A stretch of DNA of 64,000 bases from contig CP079215.1 in NCBI GenBank assembly GCA_019316985.1, positions 5,642,001 through 5,706,000 on the forward strand, given 5' to 3'. Below are positions 55,879-64,000 of this stretch, piece by piece (positions within the stretch are counted from its first letter, which is position 1; each line of letters opens with the position of its first letter). The notes beneath the pieces are model-generated. The model saw nothing but the letters and a program-made list of their open reading frames with translations. It searched no databases and had not been told where the DNA came from. This DNA comes from Paraniabella defluvii. GTDB taxonomy: Bacteria; Bacteroidota; Bacteroidia; Chitinophagales; Chitinophagaceae. The position numbers and the translations under genes were made by a program.

Positions 55879-57143
55879 TTATTGAGCTAACAATACCTGG
55901 TCGATACGATGAATAACGCCATTGATATGATTAAGATCGTTGGTGCTGCTTGGAGCAGCACTTAATAGCACATTAGCTGCTGTTGCGTTGCCAACTCCTT
56001 TTACCGTAGCAGCAGTAACCCTGAAGCACCAAAAGTTGCCTTAAAACTAATGCCAGGGTGTGCAGCCACCGAAGCATTAACCAAAGTAGGCTGACTGGCT
56101 GCTTCTATCGGAAAATTCACTGTAAAATCCCTGTATCCAATTGTTGGAGTTCCAGGTTTTCCAACTATGTGATAAGCTACTACACCCTGCAAAAGAGCCG
56201 GGGTGATCTGGCTCGCCAGCAACTCGCCATAAACAGGTATTGTAGCAGGATTTGAAATAATAGTAACCCCATAGGTAGCTACCAGCCCCTGTGCAAATAA
56301 TAAGGCTGCGGCCTGCTGCATACCCTGCTGTGTCATGGCAGCCTGTGCGATCAATTTTATCAATATATCTTCGAATGCAGCATTTGTAGGTGCCAGAACT
56401 GTAAAGTTGGCATTGGCGGTCATCAGGGCCGCCTGAAACTGACCTGTAGGCCCTTCTACCCCGTCTGCACGTATAACTGCAGCTTTAAAATAAGTATAGG
56501 AGCCTCCGGCATTGGCAGCAATGGTATACCATAACACTTTATCAGGGGAAGCAAGGCCGCATATACCTTATGCATTACGCCATTGGCTGTGGCAATATCA
56601 GCCTGTGTAATGGGTATATTATTAACAAATCCGGCAGACCCCTGCTTGCCCAAAAATATAGGCATCCTGTAACCGGGGGCAGGGCTGCCGCTGGTGGTGC
56701 CAGCACCAACGCACTTTGTAAATACATATTAAACGCCGGGGCAACCGGGTTAATGCGTGCTATCGTCAATTTCGATCCGCCGATAATGTGGTATTTGAGC
56801 ATAGAGTCTAATTGCCCTGCTCTGAAAAAGTTCAACGATGAAGCGTCGGCAGGTAATCCCAGCGCGGCAAATGATCTCAGGATAGCTGCATTGTCTGGTG
56901 CAAAAAAGTCATTTCACCGGATGGATTACCTAAGATATCAGAAAGTTTTCCGGTTGCACTGGCAAAAGTGCTCGCCTTTTCCACAGCTGTTTTTAAAATA
57001 GAATATTCTGAGGCATTCAATTTTTGCAGTATGGTTTCGCCATCCGCCGGCGGCGGTGGTTCCAGAGGTACCGCCTGGGGCAATTCTTTATTACAAGCCT
57101 GTAATAACATTAAGGCTACCAGCAATTTCAGGCTTCTCCTCAT
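55879..57143 (-). CDS. Fasciclin (FAS1) domain lipoprotein (frameshifted)
   Basis: About 421 residues. MRRSLKLLVALMLLQACNKE has a lipobox (LLQAC), so the mature protein is a lipoprotein. Two FAS1 domains: the first around MTFLAPDNAAI, LDSMLKYHIIGGSKL; the second around FTVLAPTNAAFEDIL, LLQGVVAYHIVGKPG and ending LNHINGVIHRIDQVLLAQ. Breaks lie near 56905, 56680, 56560 and 56020. FAS1 domains mediate adhesion or carbohydrate-linked binding. It follows a TonB receptor by 54 bases, the place often held by SusD-like lipoproteins, so it may be that receptor's surface partner. Confidence 0.85.
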
Positions 57144-57197
57144 AAATAATTTATTAATAACAATCATGTCTGTTATATTTAAGGTATGCGTTAAGGT

Positions 57198-59888
57198 TTA
57201 CAGTAAATTAAAAGTATACGCCACATAGTATAATCCCCGATGCTTGGATTACCAATGGCATTAGTGTAGTATTGATTAAAGAGATTGTTGGCACCCAGTT
57301 TTAATTGCGATTTGATAGATGGCAGCCTGTAAAGCAATGCAAAATCAACCGTATGGATGGGATTTAATGTACCAGATGCGAAATCGCCTTCGAAATCAAC
57401 TTTATCCTGCCATCTCCAGTTAATGTTAAAGCCCATCAGGTTTTTAGGGCCAAAGCCAGAATTGCTTAAACCCAGTACTGTTCTGTATTTGGGTGCATTA
57501 AAGGAGGAGCGGAAATTATTAGGCACATCCCTGATTTCGTCGGAAGACACACTGCCATTCACTGCGAAATTAGCAGGCAGCCTCCAATCCAGGCCAAGAG
57601 CCCAGCCAAATGTTTTTACTTTAACGTCGGAATTTACCACAACAGAAATGCCCCTGTAAGCAGCCGGATTAGCCGGGTCGGTAAATTGTACCACGTCACG
57701 GCGGCCAATAAAGTTTTCATATTCGCCGGTATACACGTACGCATCTACAAATAGTTTTTGGCGATTAAAGCTTTATACCCTAACTCGTAGCTCACTACAC
57801 TTTCGGGTTTTACTTCTTTATAAGTTACCGGGATTCTATTGGCGGGGTTAGCAATAAATTCAGGTGCCGATATTCCAGGATTGTTGATCAGGTCGTAAGC
57901 TTCCCATATTACTTTGTTACCGCCAATTAAGGTACCGCTACCTACGGTAAGGTCGATCCACTGCTGCTGGGTACTTGGAAAACGATAAGCTGTTTGATAA
58001 GACAAAAGGATATTATGATCTTCTGCCGGCTTAATCACTGCTGTTATTCTCGGCGTGAATTTGCCCTTAAAGAACTCGTTTTTATCATACCTACCCGACG
58101 CTGTAAGCTTTAGCCTGTTCTTAATAAGCTCCTTCCTACCTGTAAATAGGCCCCACTTCGTTAATTTTTATAGGGCCGTTTACTTCATGGAACAGTGTAT
58201 TTTCACTATTCAGCACAAATTGTCTCCAGTTACCGCCTACCAATAATTCTACTGCGTTATTAATAAGCGGAGAAATGTTGTATTGACCTTCAGCAACGTA
58301 TAGATCTGACTTATCAAGAAACAGTCCCCGTTTTGATAGATCGGTTTCAGGCGAACTTCATCCCATAATTTATTAAACTCTGCAGAGCCTGCCTGCGGGC
58401 GACCTTCGTCTGCCGCCGCTCTTGCCATATTGTGTGCCTCCATATCGCCAATACCCGCCATTTTAGCGTTCAGATAGGCGAAACCGTACTGTTGGTACCA
58501 TTGATTACTCGGTTTCCACAATTCATTGAATTGGCGGGCTGTAGCTGTTAAATTGTGCGATTCACCGGCATTTTCCTGCGTGGTGTAGGCCCGCAAAAAC
58601 CAGTCGTCCGATTTAAATTCCAGTTTATACTGGCCAATCCTCAGGTCTTTTAGAGAGTAACGGTCGCTTCCGGTATAAATAGTATTGCCGGTTCCAAACT
58701 GCCCCATCAACGAGGCTTCTATCTTTGGCGTAATCTTATAATGTAAAGCCGCTCCTACTTTAAAATTAACTGTATTAGGATCAGCTAGCTCAGCTTCGGT
58801 ATAACCCGTTCTCGAAACAGGAATATTTTCGGGCATCTGGTTAATATAAGACTGCCAGAAAGGAACCTGTGCGCCTATAGCGTTTAATACAAGAGAGCGC
58901 AAATTAATAGTGGTTTCATCGCCGTATACATTAATACCATCATAGTTAGGATCAGTTTCGCGCGTGCCATCTTTTATAACGCCGTTGGTACCCACCCTTC
59001 CGTAGTTGCGATAATCCCTGGCCAGCCAATCCCGGGCGTGGATATACTCCGAGGTGATTTTGTAAGCAAATTTTTCCGATACCTTCTGCGCCCACCGGGC
59101 AGCAAAATTGTAATAAGGCGAAGTACCCCTGTAGTCGTTCCCCACATTCATGACGCCACTTTTGGCCTGGAAGGAAAGACCTGTATACTTAAACGGGCTT
59201 TTGCTGCTTATCAACAAAGTTCCGTTCATACCTCCCGAGCCATATAATGCCGAAGACGCTCCCGGTAATAATTCCATACTCTCAACATCCAACTCCGATA
59301 AACCCACTACACTTCCTACAGAAAAATTCAATGCAGGCGCCTGGTTATCGATACCATCCACCTGCTGGTTGAACCGGGTGTTACCGCTACCTGCAAACCC
59401 ACGTGTGGTGGGCGATGTGAAGGTCAGAGATGCATTAACTACATCCACCCCTTTCAGCTTGCCAATAATATCGTAGTAGCTGGCAGCGGGTGTATTTTTA
59501 ATAGCTGCTGCACTTACCCGCTCTACTGTGACAGGCGACTCCAGCAAACGCTCGCTAAACCGGGATGCCGAGACTACAATCTCCTGTCCCAACATTGGTT
59601 TCAGAGAGACCGTCAGGAACGAACTACCCGTTACCGATATATCCTGTGTTTCAAAATTTACCGAACTGATCGTTAAAGTAGCCGGTAAAGAAGAAACGGT
59701 AATCTGGAATTCTCCTTTTTCATTGGCAACCGCTCCTGTGTGCTTCCTTTTAATACAACAGAGGCTGCTGCAACGCCTTCGCCGTTTTCGACATTTTTTA
59801 CTATCCCTTTAACGGTTTGAGCAAAAGAAATGGAGGTGACAAAACATAGGATTCCGATTATGGCAGACAATCTTAATGCAATTCTCAT
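57198..59888 (-). CDS. TonB-dependent receptor with carboxypeptidase-like domain (frameshifted)
   Basis: About 896 residues. MRIALRLSAIIGILCFVTSI is the signal peptide (cleaved near SFAQ), then a CarboxypepD_reg-like domain (VKGIVKNVENGEGVAAASVV), a plug (VVSASRFSERLLESPVTVER, ELLPGASSALYGSGGMNGTL) and a 22-strand barrel with aromatic-rich loops (NELWKPSNQWYQQYGFAYLN). Breaks occur near 59740, 58330, 58150, 57770 and 57225; the true end is near YYVAYTFNLL. Substrate unknown. Probably co-transcribed with the FAS1 lipoprotein. Confidence 0.85.
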
Positions 59889-60090
59889 AAAATACTGATT
59901 TGTTTGGACAATTGTTCTGTTAAAATAACACTTGTTAGTTTAAAATCAAAATAAATTGTACGGCCGGTTACAGAAACAGGAAACTGGATACAAAATGCGA
60001 ATACCGATATTGGATACTTAATATCAGATGCCAGATCGGAGCACCTGCTTTTTGGTGCTTTTTCTCAACATTCCTCATTAATTTCGCGCC

Positions 60091-61014
60091 ATGTCTGAAT
60101 TGAACTTTCCCCAACAAACTCATTTTTACCGTGGTAAGGTAAGAGATGTATACACTATCGATAACAGGTTACTGGTGATGATCGCTTCCGATCGCATCTC
60201 GGCATTTGATGTAATATTGCCGGAACCCATTCCCTATAAGGGACAGGTATTAAACCAGATCGCTGCCTATATGCTCAATGCTACCAAAGACATTTGTAAA
60301 AACTGGCTGCTGGAAACACCAACGGCAAATAGCTCCGTTGGTCTCAAATGTGAACCTTTCAAAATAGAAATGGTAGTACGCGGGCATTTAACCGGTCATG
60401 CCTGGCGAACCTACAACAGTGGTAAACGGATTTTATGTGGTGTAGCGCTGCCAGAAGGATTAAAGGAAAATGACGCCTTTCCAACGCCTATCATCACGCC
60501 CAGCACCAAAGCAAGTGAAGGACACGATGAAGACATCAGTAAAGAAGAAATTATCGCGCAGGGACTGGCAACTGCCGATGAATGGCAGCAGTTGGAACAG
60601 CTGGCATTGTCTTTATTTAAACGTGGCCAGGAACTGGCTTTAAAACAGGGATTGATATTGGTGGATACCAAGTATGAGTTTGGCAAACTGGAGAGTGAAA
60701 TTGTATTGATGGATGAGATACATACACCTGACAGCTCCCGGTATTTTTATGCAGATGGCTTTGAAGAACGCCAACAGGCGGGAGAAAAGCAAAAACAGCT
60801 AAGCAAGGAATTTGTAAGGGAGTGGCTGATTGAAAATAATTTTATGGGTAAGGAAGGACAGCAGGTTCCGGAGATGAAAGAAGAATGGATCAATACCATT
60901 TCCAAACGCTATATTGAACTATACGAAAAAGTAATTGGCGAAGCATTTCAGCCGCAGCAGGTAGGCGAAGAAGAACAACTGGAAAAAATAACAAAAGCAT
61001 TGAGTAAATACTAA
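60091..61014 (+). CDS. purC: SAICAR synthetase
   Basis: 307 residues, unbroken. YRGKVRDVYTIDNRLLVMIA is the nucleotide-binding start; SDRISAFDVILPEPIPYKG, VRGHLTGHAWRTYNSGKRIL, ITPSTKASEGHDEDISKEEI and LVDTKYEFGKLESEIVLMDE (metal/ATP site) follow in the usual order. It joins aspartate to CAIR in purine synthesis. It is the long form (about 300 residues) usual for this phylum. A clean terminator follows. Confidence 0.96.
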   Translation: MSELNFPQQTHFYRGKVRDVYTIDNRLLVMIASDRISAFDVILPEPIPYKGQVLNQIAAYMLNATKDICKNWLLETPTANSSVGLKCEPFKIEMVVRGHLTGHAWRTYNSGKRILCGVALPEGLKENDAFPTPIITPSTKASEGHDEDISKEEIIAQGLATADEWQQLEQLALSLFKRGQELALKQGLILVDTKYEFGKLESEIVLMDEIHTPDSSRYFYADGFEERQQAGEKQKQLSKEFVREWLIENNFMGKEGQQVPEMKEEWINTISKRYIELYEKVIGEAFQPQQVGEEEQLEKITKALSKY

Positions 61015-61021
61015 AAAACAA

Positions 61022-61047
61022 GGGCCGCAAATTTGCGGCCCTGTTTT
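61022..61047 (+). terminator. Terminator of purC
   Basis: GGGCCGCAAATTTGCGGCCC (61022-61041) is a perfect 20-base palindrome followed by TGTTTTT, 7 bases after the purC stop. Confidence 0.93.
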
Positions 61048-61080
61048 TATAGAGAACGGATAAACTGCTTGCCTACTATT

Positions 61081-61497
61081 TTATACTTCTTTTGGGTGCT
61101 CGTAAAAAGTTTTCTTTTCTGCAAATCCATATCGATCGTAGTAATTATCCATTGCAGCTTGTGCCTGGGCAAAAGTGTTGTAAAATCCACGAACCCTGAT
61201 ATTAACATAAAAGCCACCATCTTCATTATAGACTCTGCTATCACGACCGTCGTAAAATACACCGGTAAGTCTTTCCTCGTTATAAGGCCAATCATCCTTA
61301 TTATCACTCAGGGTTTCAATAAATGCATACGTGTCACCAAGATCTACAACAGCATACCAAGGGTAATCATCTGGAGCATCAACTACCCTCCCCGTTTCCA
61401 CATCATTTCTATCATCATAATAATCCCTTTTTGTGCAGCTTGCCAATAATACAACTCCTGCAAAAAGCATCAGCGTCATTGAAATAAATCTTTTCAT
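61081..61497 (-). CDS. Small lipoprotein of unknown function
   Basis: 138 residues, unbroken. Signal peptide with lipobox VVLLASC at about residue 21. The mature part is acidic and Tyr-rich (RDYYDDRNDVETGRVVDAPD, WPYNEERLTGVFYDGRDSRV) and ends with FAQAQAAMDNYYDRYGFAEK. I recognize no domain. Convergent with purC, sharing the intervening terminator region. Confidence 0.6.
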   Translation of the reverse strand: MKRFISMTLMLFAGVVLLASCTKRDYYDDRNDVETGRVVDAPDDYPWYAVVDLGDTYAFIETLSDNKDDWPYNEERLTGVFYDGRDSRVYNEDGGFYVNIRVRGFYNTFAQAQAAMDNYYDRYGFAEKKTFYEHPKEV

Positions 61498-61650
61498 TTT
61501 TATAAGTTTAGTAGTTTTAATTAATATTGTTTGCTTCTTTGATATATAGAGTATTAAAAAAGCTCCGGGGTTTGTAGTGCATTGTTAAAAACTTATAATA
61601 AATATTCATGCCAACAGCCCTGGACATTATTTGTAAATCCATTCGGTTAT

Positions 61651-62749
61651 ATGAAATCAATCATTCTATCAATCATTTGTACCAGCTTTATGCTTCCTGC
61701 TCGAAACTTATCGGCGCAGCGCCTGATTATCGGCACCTATACAAATAACAATGCCAGCAAAGGTATTTATGTATATAATTTTAATACGGCCACAGGAGAA
61801 ACCAGGAAATAAGTGCTGCTAAAGCAGGCAACCCATCCTACCAGGCTGTAGACCAAAGGGGAATTTCATCTACAGTGTTAACGAAAGTGATGAAGGCAAG
61901 ATATCTGCATTCCAATACAACAAGTCTGCCGGAACCCTATCGTTGGTCAATAAGCAGTCCAATAACGGCAGCGCTCCCTGTTACGTAAGCATTGACAAAA
62001 CAGGCAAATGGCTGTTTGCCGGCAACTATAGCAGCGGCAATTTAACGGTGCATCCCATAACATCCAATGGAAGCATAGGTATCATTCATCAGGTAGTACA
62101 ACACAGGGGAAGCGGTCCCAACAAAGGCCGCCAGGAGTCGGCGCATGTGCATTGCACTTATGTTTCGCCCGACAACCGTTTTTTATATGTACCTGACCTT
62201 GGTATCGATAAGGTAATGATCTACCCTTTTAATGCCCAAACGGGCAGGTTGGATACTGCGCAAAGCAGCGCCATTACCATTCAGGCAGGTGGTGGCCCCA
62301 GGCATATTGTGCTCACTAAAAACGGGAAATTCGGATATATCATTGAGGAATTGTCGGGAGCCATTACCGTTGTAGGGCGCAAAGGCGACCAACATTCTAT
62401 TATTCAGCGCATTAACAACCTACCTGCCCAATATAACGGAGCCAGCGCCGATATCCATTTGTCGCCCGATGAACGCTTTTTATATACATCGCACCGCGGT
62501 AACAGCACGATACAAATTCATAAAATAGACACAAAAACAGGCCGTCTCAGTTTCATAGCCGAGCAATCTACCAACGGCAATTTCCCGCGTAATTTCACCA
62601 TCCACCCTTCAGGCAAATGGCTGCTCGCGGCTAATCAAAAATCAAACGATATAACGATCTTCAAAAGAAATGTTCAAACCGGTTTGCTTACCGATACTCA
62701 ACACCGTATTTCAGTACCGGCACCCGTTTGCCTGCAATGGATTGATTAA
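61651..62749 (+). CDS. Lactonase-family seven-bladed beta-propeller, 6-phosphogluconolactonase-like (frameshifted)
   Basis: About 366 residues. The start at 61651 (MKSIILSIICTSFMLPARNL) gives a signal peptide ending LSAQ, then RLIIGTYTNNNASKGIYVYN. Breaks lie near 61805 and 61855. Propeller repeats include CYVSIDKTGKWLFAGNYSSG, CTYVSPDNRFLYVPDLGIDK, SADIHLSPDERFLYTSHRGN and FTIHPSGKWLLAANQKSNDI. The HVHC segment and propeller end PAPVCLQ match the YbhE/Pgl lactonase family. The signal peptide argues against the cytoplasmic pentose-phosphate role; substrate open. Confidence 0.85.
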
Positions 62750-62926
62750 AAAGTCTACCCCTTATTATCAATTGCCGGAGACCGCATATAAGTTTCAGAT
62801 CGCGGCAAATTTGTCACAGCTTTTTTATGACAAAAATTGATGACAACAGTAATTCGCCGGTAAAAAGTTATAGTCTCTGTTGGCTAGCGTAAAGATTACT
62901 GAACAGGTAGTTCGTAACTTTGTGGC

Positions 62927-63855
62927 TTGTTACCACAATCGGCTCATACCTCATTTGTTAAGCAAACCGCTGCACAGCTGGGATTTGACTATTGCGGCAT
63001 TGCGAAAGCGTGCCGCTGGACGAAGATGCACGAAAGCTGGAAGCCTGGCTGAATAAGGGCATGCACGGCCAGATGAAATATATGGAGAACCATTTTGAGC
63101 TGCGTGTAGATCCTACCAGGCTGGTGCCGGGGCACGTTCTGTTATCACTCTTTTACTCAACTATTTTCCAGCCGAGCAACAAAACGGCAACGCTCCTAAA
63201 ATTGCCAAATATGCTTATGGTAATGATTACCACGAGGTAATAAGAGCTAAACTCAATCAATTCCTGTTTATCGTACGTGAAAAAATAGGTGATATACAGG
63301 GACGCGGATTTGTTGATTCTGCACCGGTATTGGAGCGTAGCTGGGCCAAAAGGAGCGGTATTGGCTGGGTGGGAAAAAACGGTAACCTGATTACCAAACA
63401 AAACGGCTCATTTTTCTTTATCGCTACCCTGATCACCGACCTGGAACTCAACTACGACGACCCGTTTGCCAAAGATTTTTGCGGTTCCTGCACACGGTGT
63501 ATAGACGCATGCCCTACCAACGCGATCCTCCCTGATAAAGTGGTGGATGGCAGCCGCTGTATTTCTTATTTTACCATTGAACTAAAGAGATGCTGCTGCC
63601 GCAGGAAATGAGCGATAAGTTTGACAACTGGATGTTTGGCTGCGATACCTGCCAGGATGTTTGTCCCTGGAACCGGTTTAGCAAGCCGCATTCAGAATCA
63701 GCCTTCACACCCATACCCGAGATACTAAATTTATCTAATAATGAGTGGCATGCAATGACAGAAGAAAGTTTCGAAAAATATTTAAACATTCGCCTCTAAA
63801 AAGAAGCAAGTTTAAAGGCATCCAGAGAAACCTGCATTTCATCCGACAGGAATAA
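62927..63855 (+). CDS. queG: Epoxyqueuosine reductase QueG (frameshifted)
   Basis: About 309 residues. No in-frame ATG is seen at the 5' end; I use the TTG at 62927, just after a TAACTTTG element (62915-62922). SFVKQTAAQLGFDYCGIAK, YMENHFELRVDPTRLVPG and SWAKRSGIGWVGKNGNL (cobalamin region) are followed by two ferredoxin-type clusters: FCGSCTRCIDACPTNAI and FGCDTCQDVCPWN. Breaks lie near 63005, 63135, 63590 and 63770; past the last, KHSPLKRSKFKGIQRN ends the protein with a stop at 63853-63855. It reduces epoxyqueuosine to queuosine in tRNA. Confidence 0.9.
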
Positions 63856-63876
63856 CCAGGAATATCCAATGTTTCT

Positions 63877-63908
63877 CGCAGAGCGCGCAGAGATATGAAG
63901 GCGCAGAG
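63877..63908. repeat. Three CGCAGAG units downstream of queG
   Basis: CGCAGAG at 63877-63883, 63886-63892 and 63902-63908, flanked by TTTCT and AAATGG. This GC-rich tract looks like members of a dispersed intergenic repeat I recall from several bacterial phyla. Only one locus is in this window, so its copy number is unknown. Confidence 0.5.
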
Positions 63909-63950
63909 AAATGGAACTTTAGATATCAAACCCGTTCCTAAATCACCTGA

Positions 63951-64000
63951 TCAATTTTTTAGATCCTGAAGGCCACGGCTAATAAGGTCACCATAGCTCT
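63951..64000 (-). CDS. Possible 3' end of a minus-strand gene
   Basis: A frame open from the right edge reads SYGDLISRGLQDLKN and stops at 63953-63951. Too short to name, but it is more protein-like than the alternative open frame. It would be convergent with queG across the CGCAGAG repeats. Confidence 0.25.
   Translation of the reverse strand, partial: SYGDLISRGLQDLKN

Noticed and set aside
63959..64000. Alternative open minus-strand frame at the right edge ending AVAFRI
   Set aside because: Only 14 codons; the other frame (SYGDLISRGLQDLKN) looks more like protein, and neither is firm.

Overview
The window comes from a Bacteroidota chromosome, very probably family Chitinophagaceae. Reasons: TonB-dependent receptors with carboxypeptidase-like N-terminal domains; TAnnTTTG-type promoter elements with TTTG about 19 bases upstream and few Shine-Dalgarno sequences; families typical of the phylum (DUF1573, DUF2795, DUF2851, DUF4954, E1 alpha/beta fusion, divIC next to eno); and a 16S gene whose sequence looks Chitinophagaceae-like from memory. 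The content is mostly core housekeeping. I see no prophage, insertion sequence, CRISPR array or plasmid module.

The dominant technical feature is that most long genes are cut by single-base frameshifts, about one per 0.5-0.7 kb. Their amino-acid motifs carry on in a neighbouring frame, and many breaks sit in short homopolymers. I read this as residual sequencing error, not pseudogenization, and give each gene as one reconstructed locus with the breaks noted. Unbroken examples are purC, ruvX, the RES toxin, the SET protein, rhaM, DUF1573 and the beta-barrel protein.

Layout. 1-4.7 kb: a partial TetR regulator with an inverted pair of operator-like sites, then two secreted amidohydrolase-family proteins. 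4.8-13 kb: ammonium transporter, GNAT acetyltransferase, aminotransferase, DUF1573, E1 alpha/beta fusion, divIC and enolase. 13.1-18 kb: a minus-strand run of MHS transporter, small membrane protein, His-rich protein, SulP permease and beta-carbonic anhydrase, suggesting bicarbonate handling. 18-24 kb: LolD-like ATPase, DUF2795, serine hydrolase, rhamnose mutarotase, RNase HI, a DUF2384/RES toxin-antitoxin pair, a SET protein and MgtE. 24-33 kb: glmS, DUF4954, DUF4442, a His-loop TonB receptor with a small companion protein, FAH hydrolase and pth.

33.5-39.7 kb: a complete minus-strand rRNA operon (16S, tRNA-Ile, tRNA-Ala, 23S, 5S). It has an elaborate leader with several tandem promoter-like elements, each followed by an AGTTCTT (boxA-like) site. 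A boxA-hairpin-boxA cassette is repeated ahead of both 16S and 23S. Octamer repeats flank 16S, and inverted repeats could form the 16S and 23S processing stems. 39.8-51.3 kb: guaC, rplY/ctc with prs, radC, def, ruvX, UbiA, TrmH, beta-barrel protein, DUF2851, maf, a second UbiA-family enzyme, a KdsC-like phosphatase and a DUF2520 protein. 51.4-64 kb: alpha/beta hydrolase, topA, exported DinB protein, FAS1 lipoprotein with a TonB receptor, purC, a small lipoprotein, a lactonase-family protein and queG.

The most interesting non-coding signal is the rRNA leader and spacer architecture. The most interesting coding signals are the amidohydrolase trio with only one complete metal site, the SulP/carbonic anhydrase cluster, and two small His-containing exported proteins beside transport genes.
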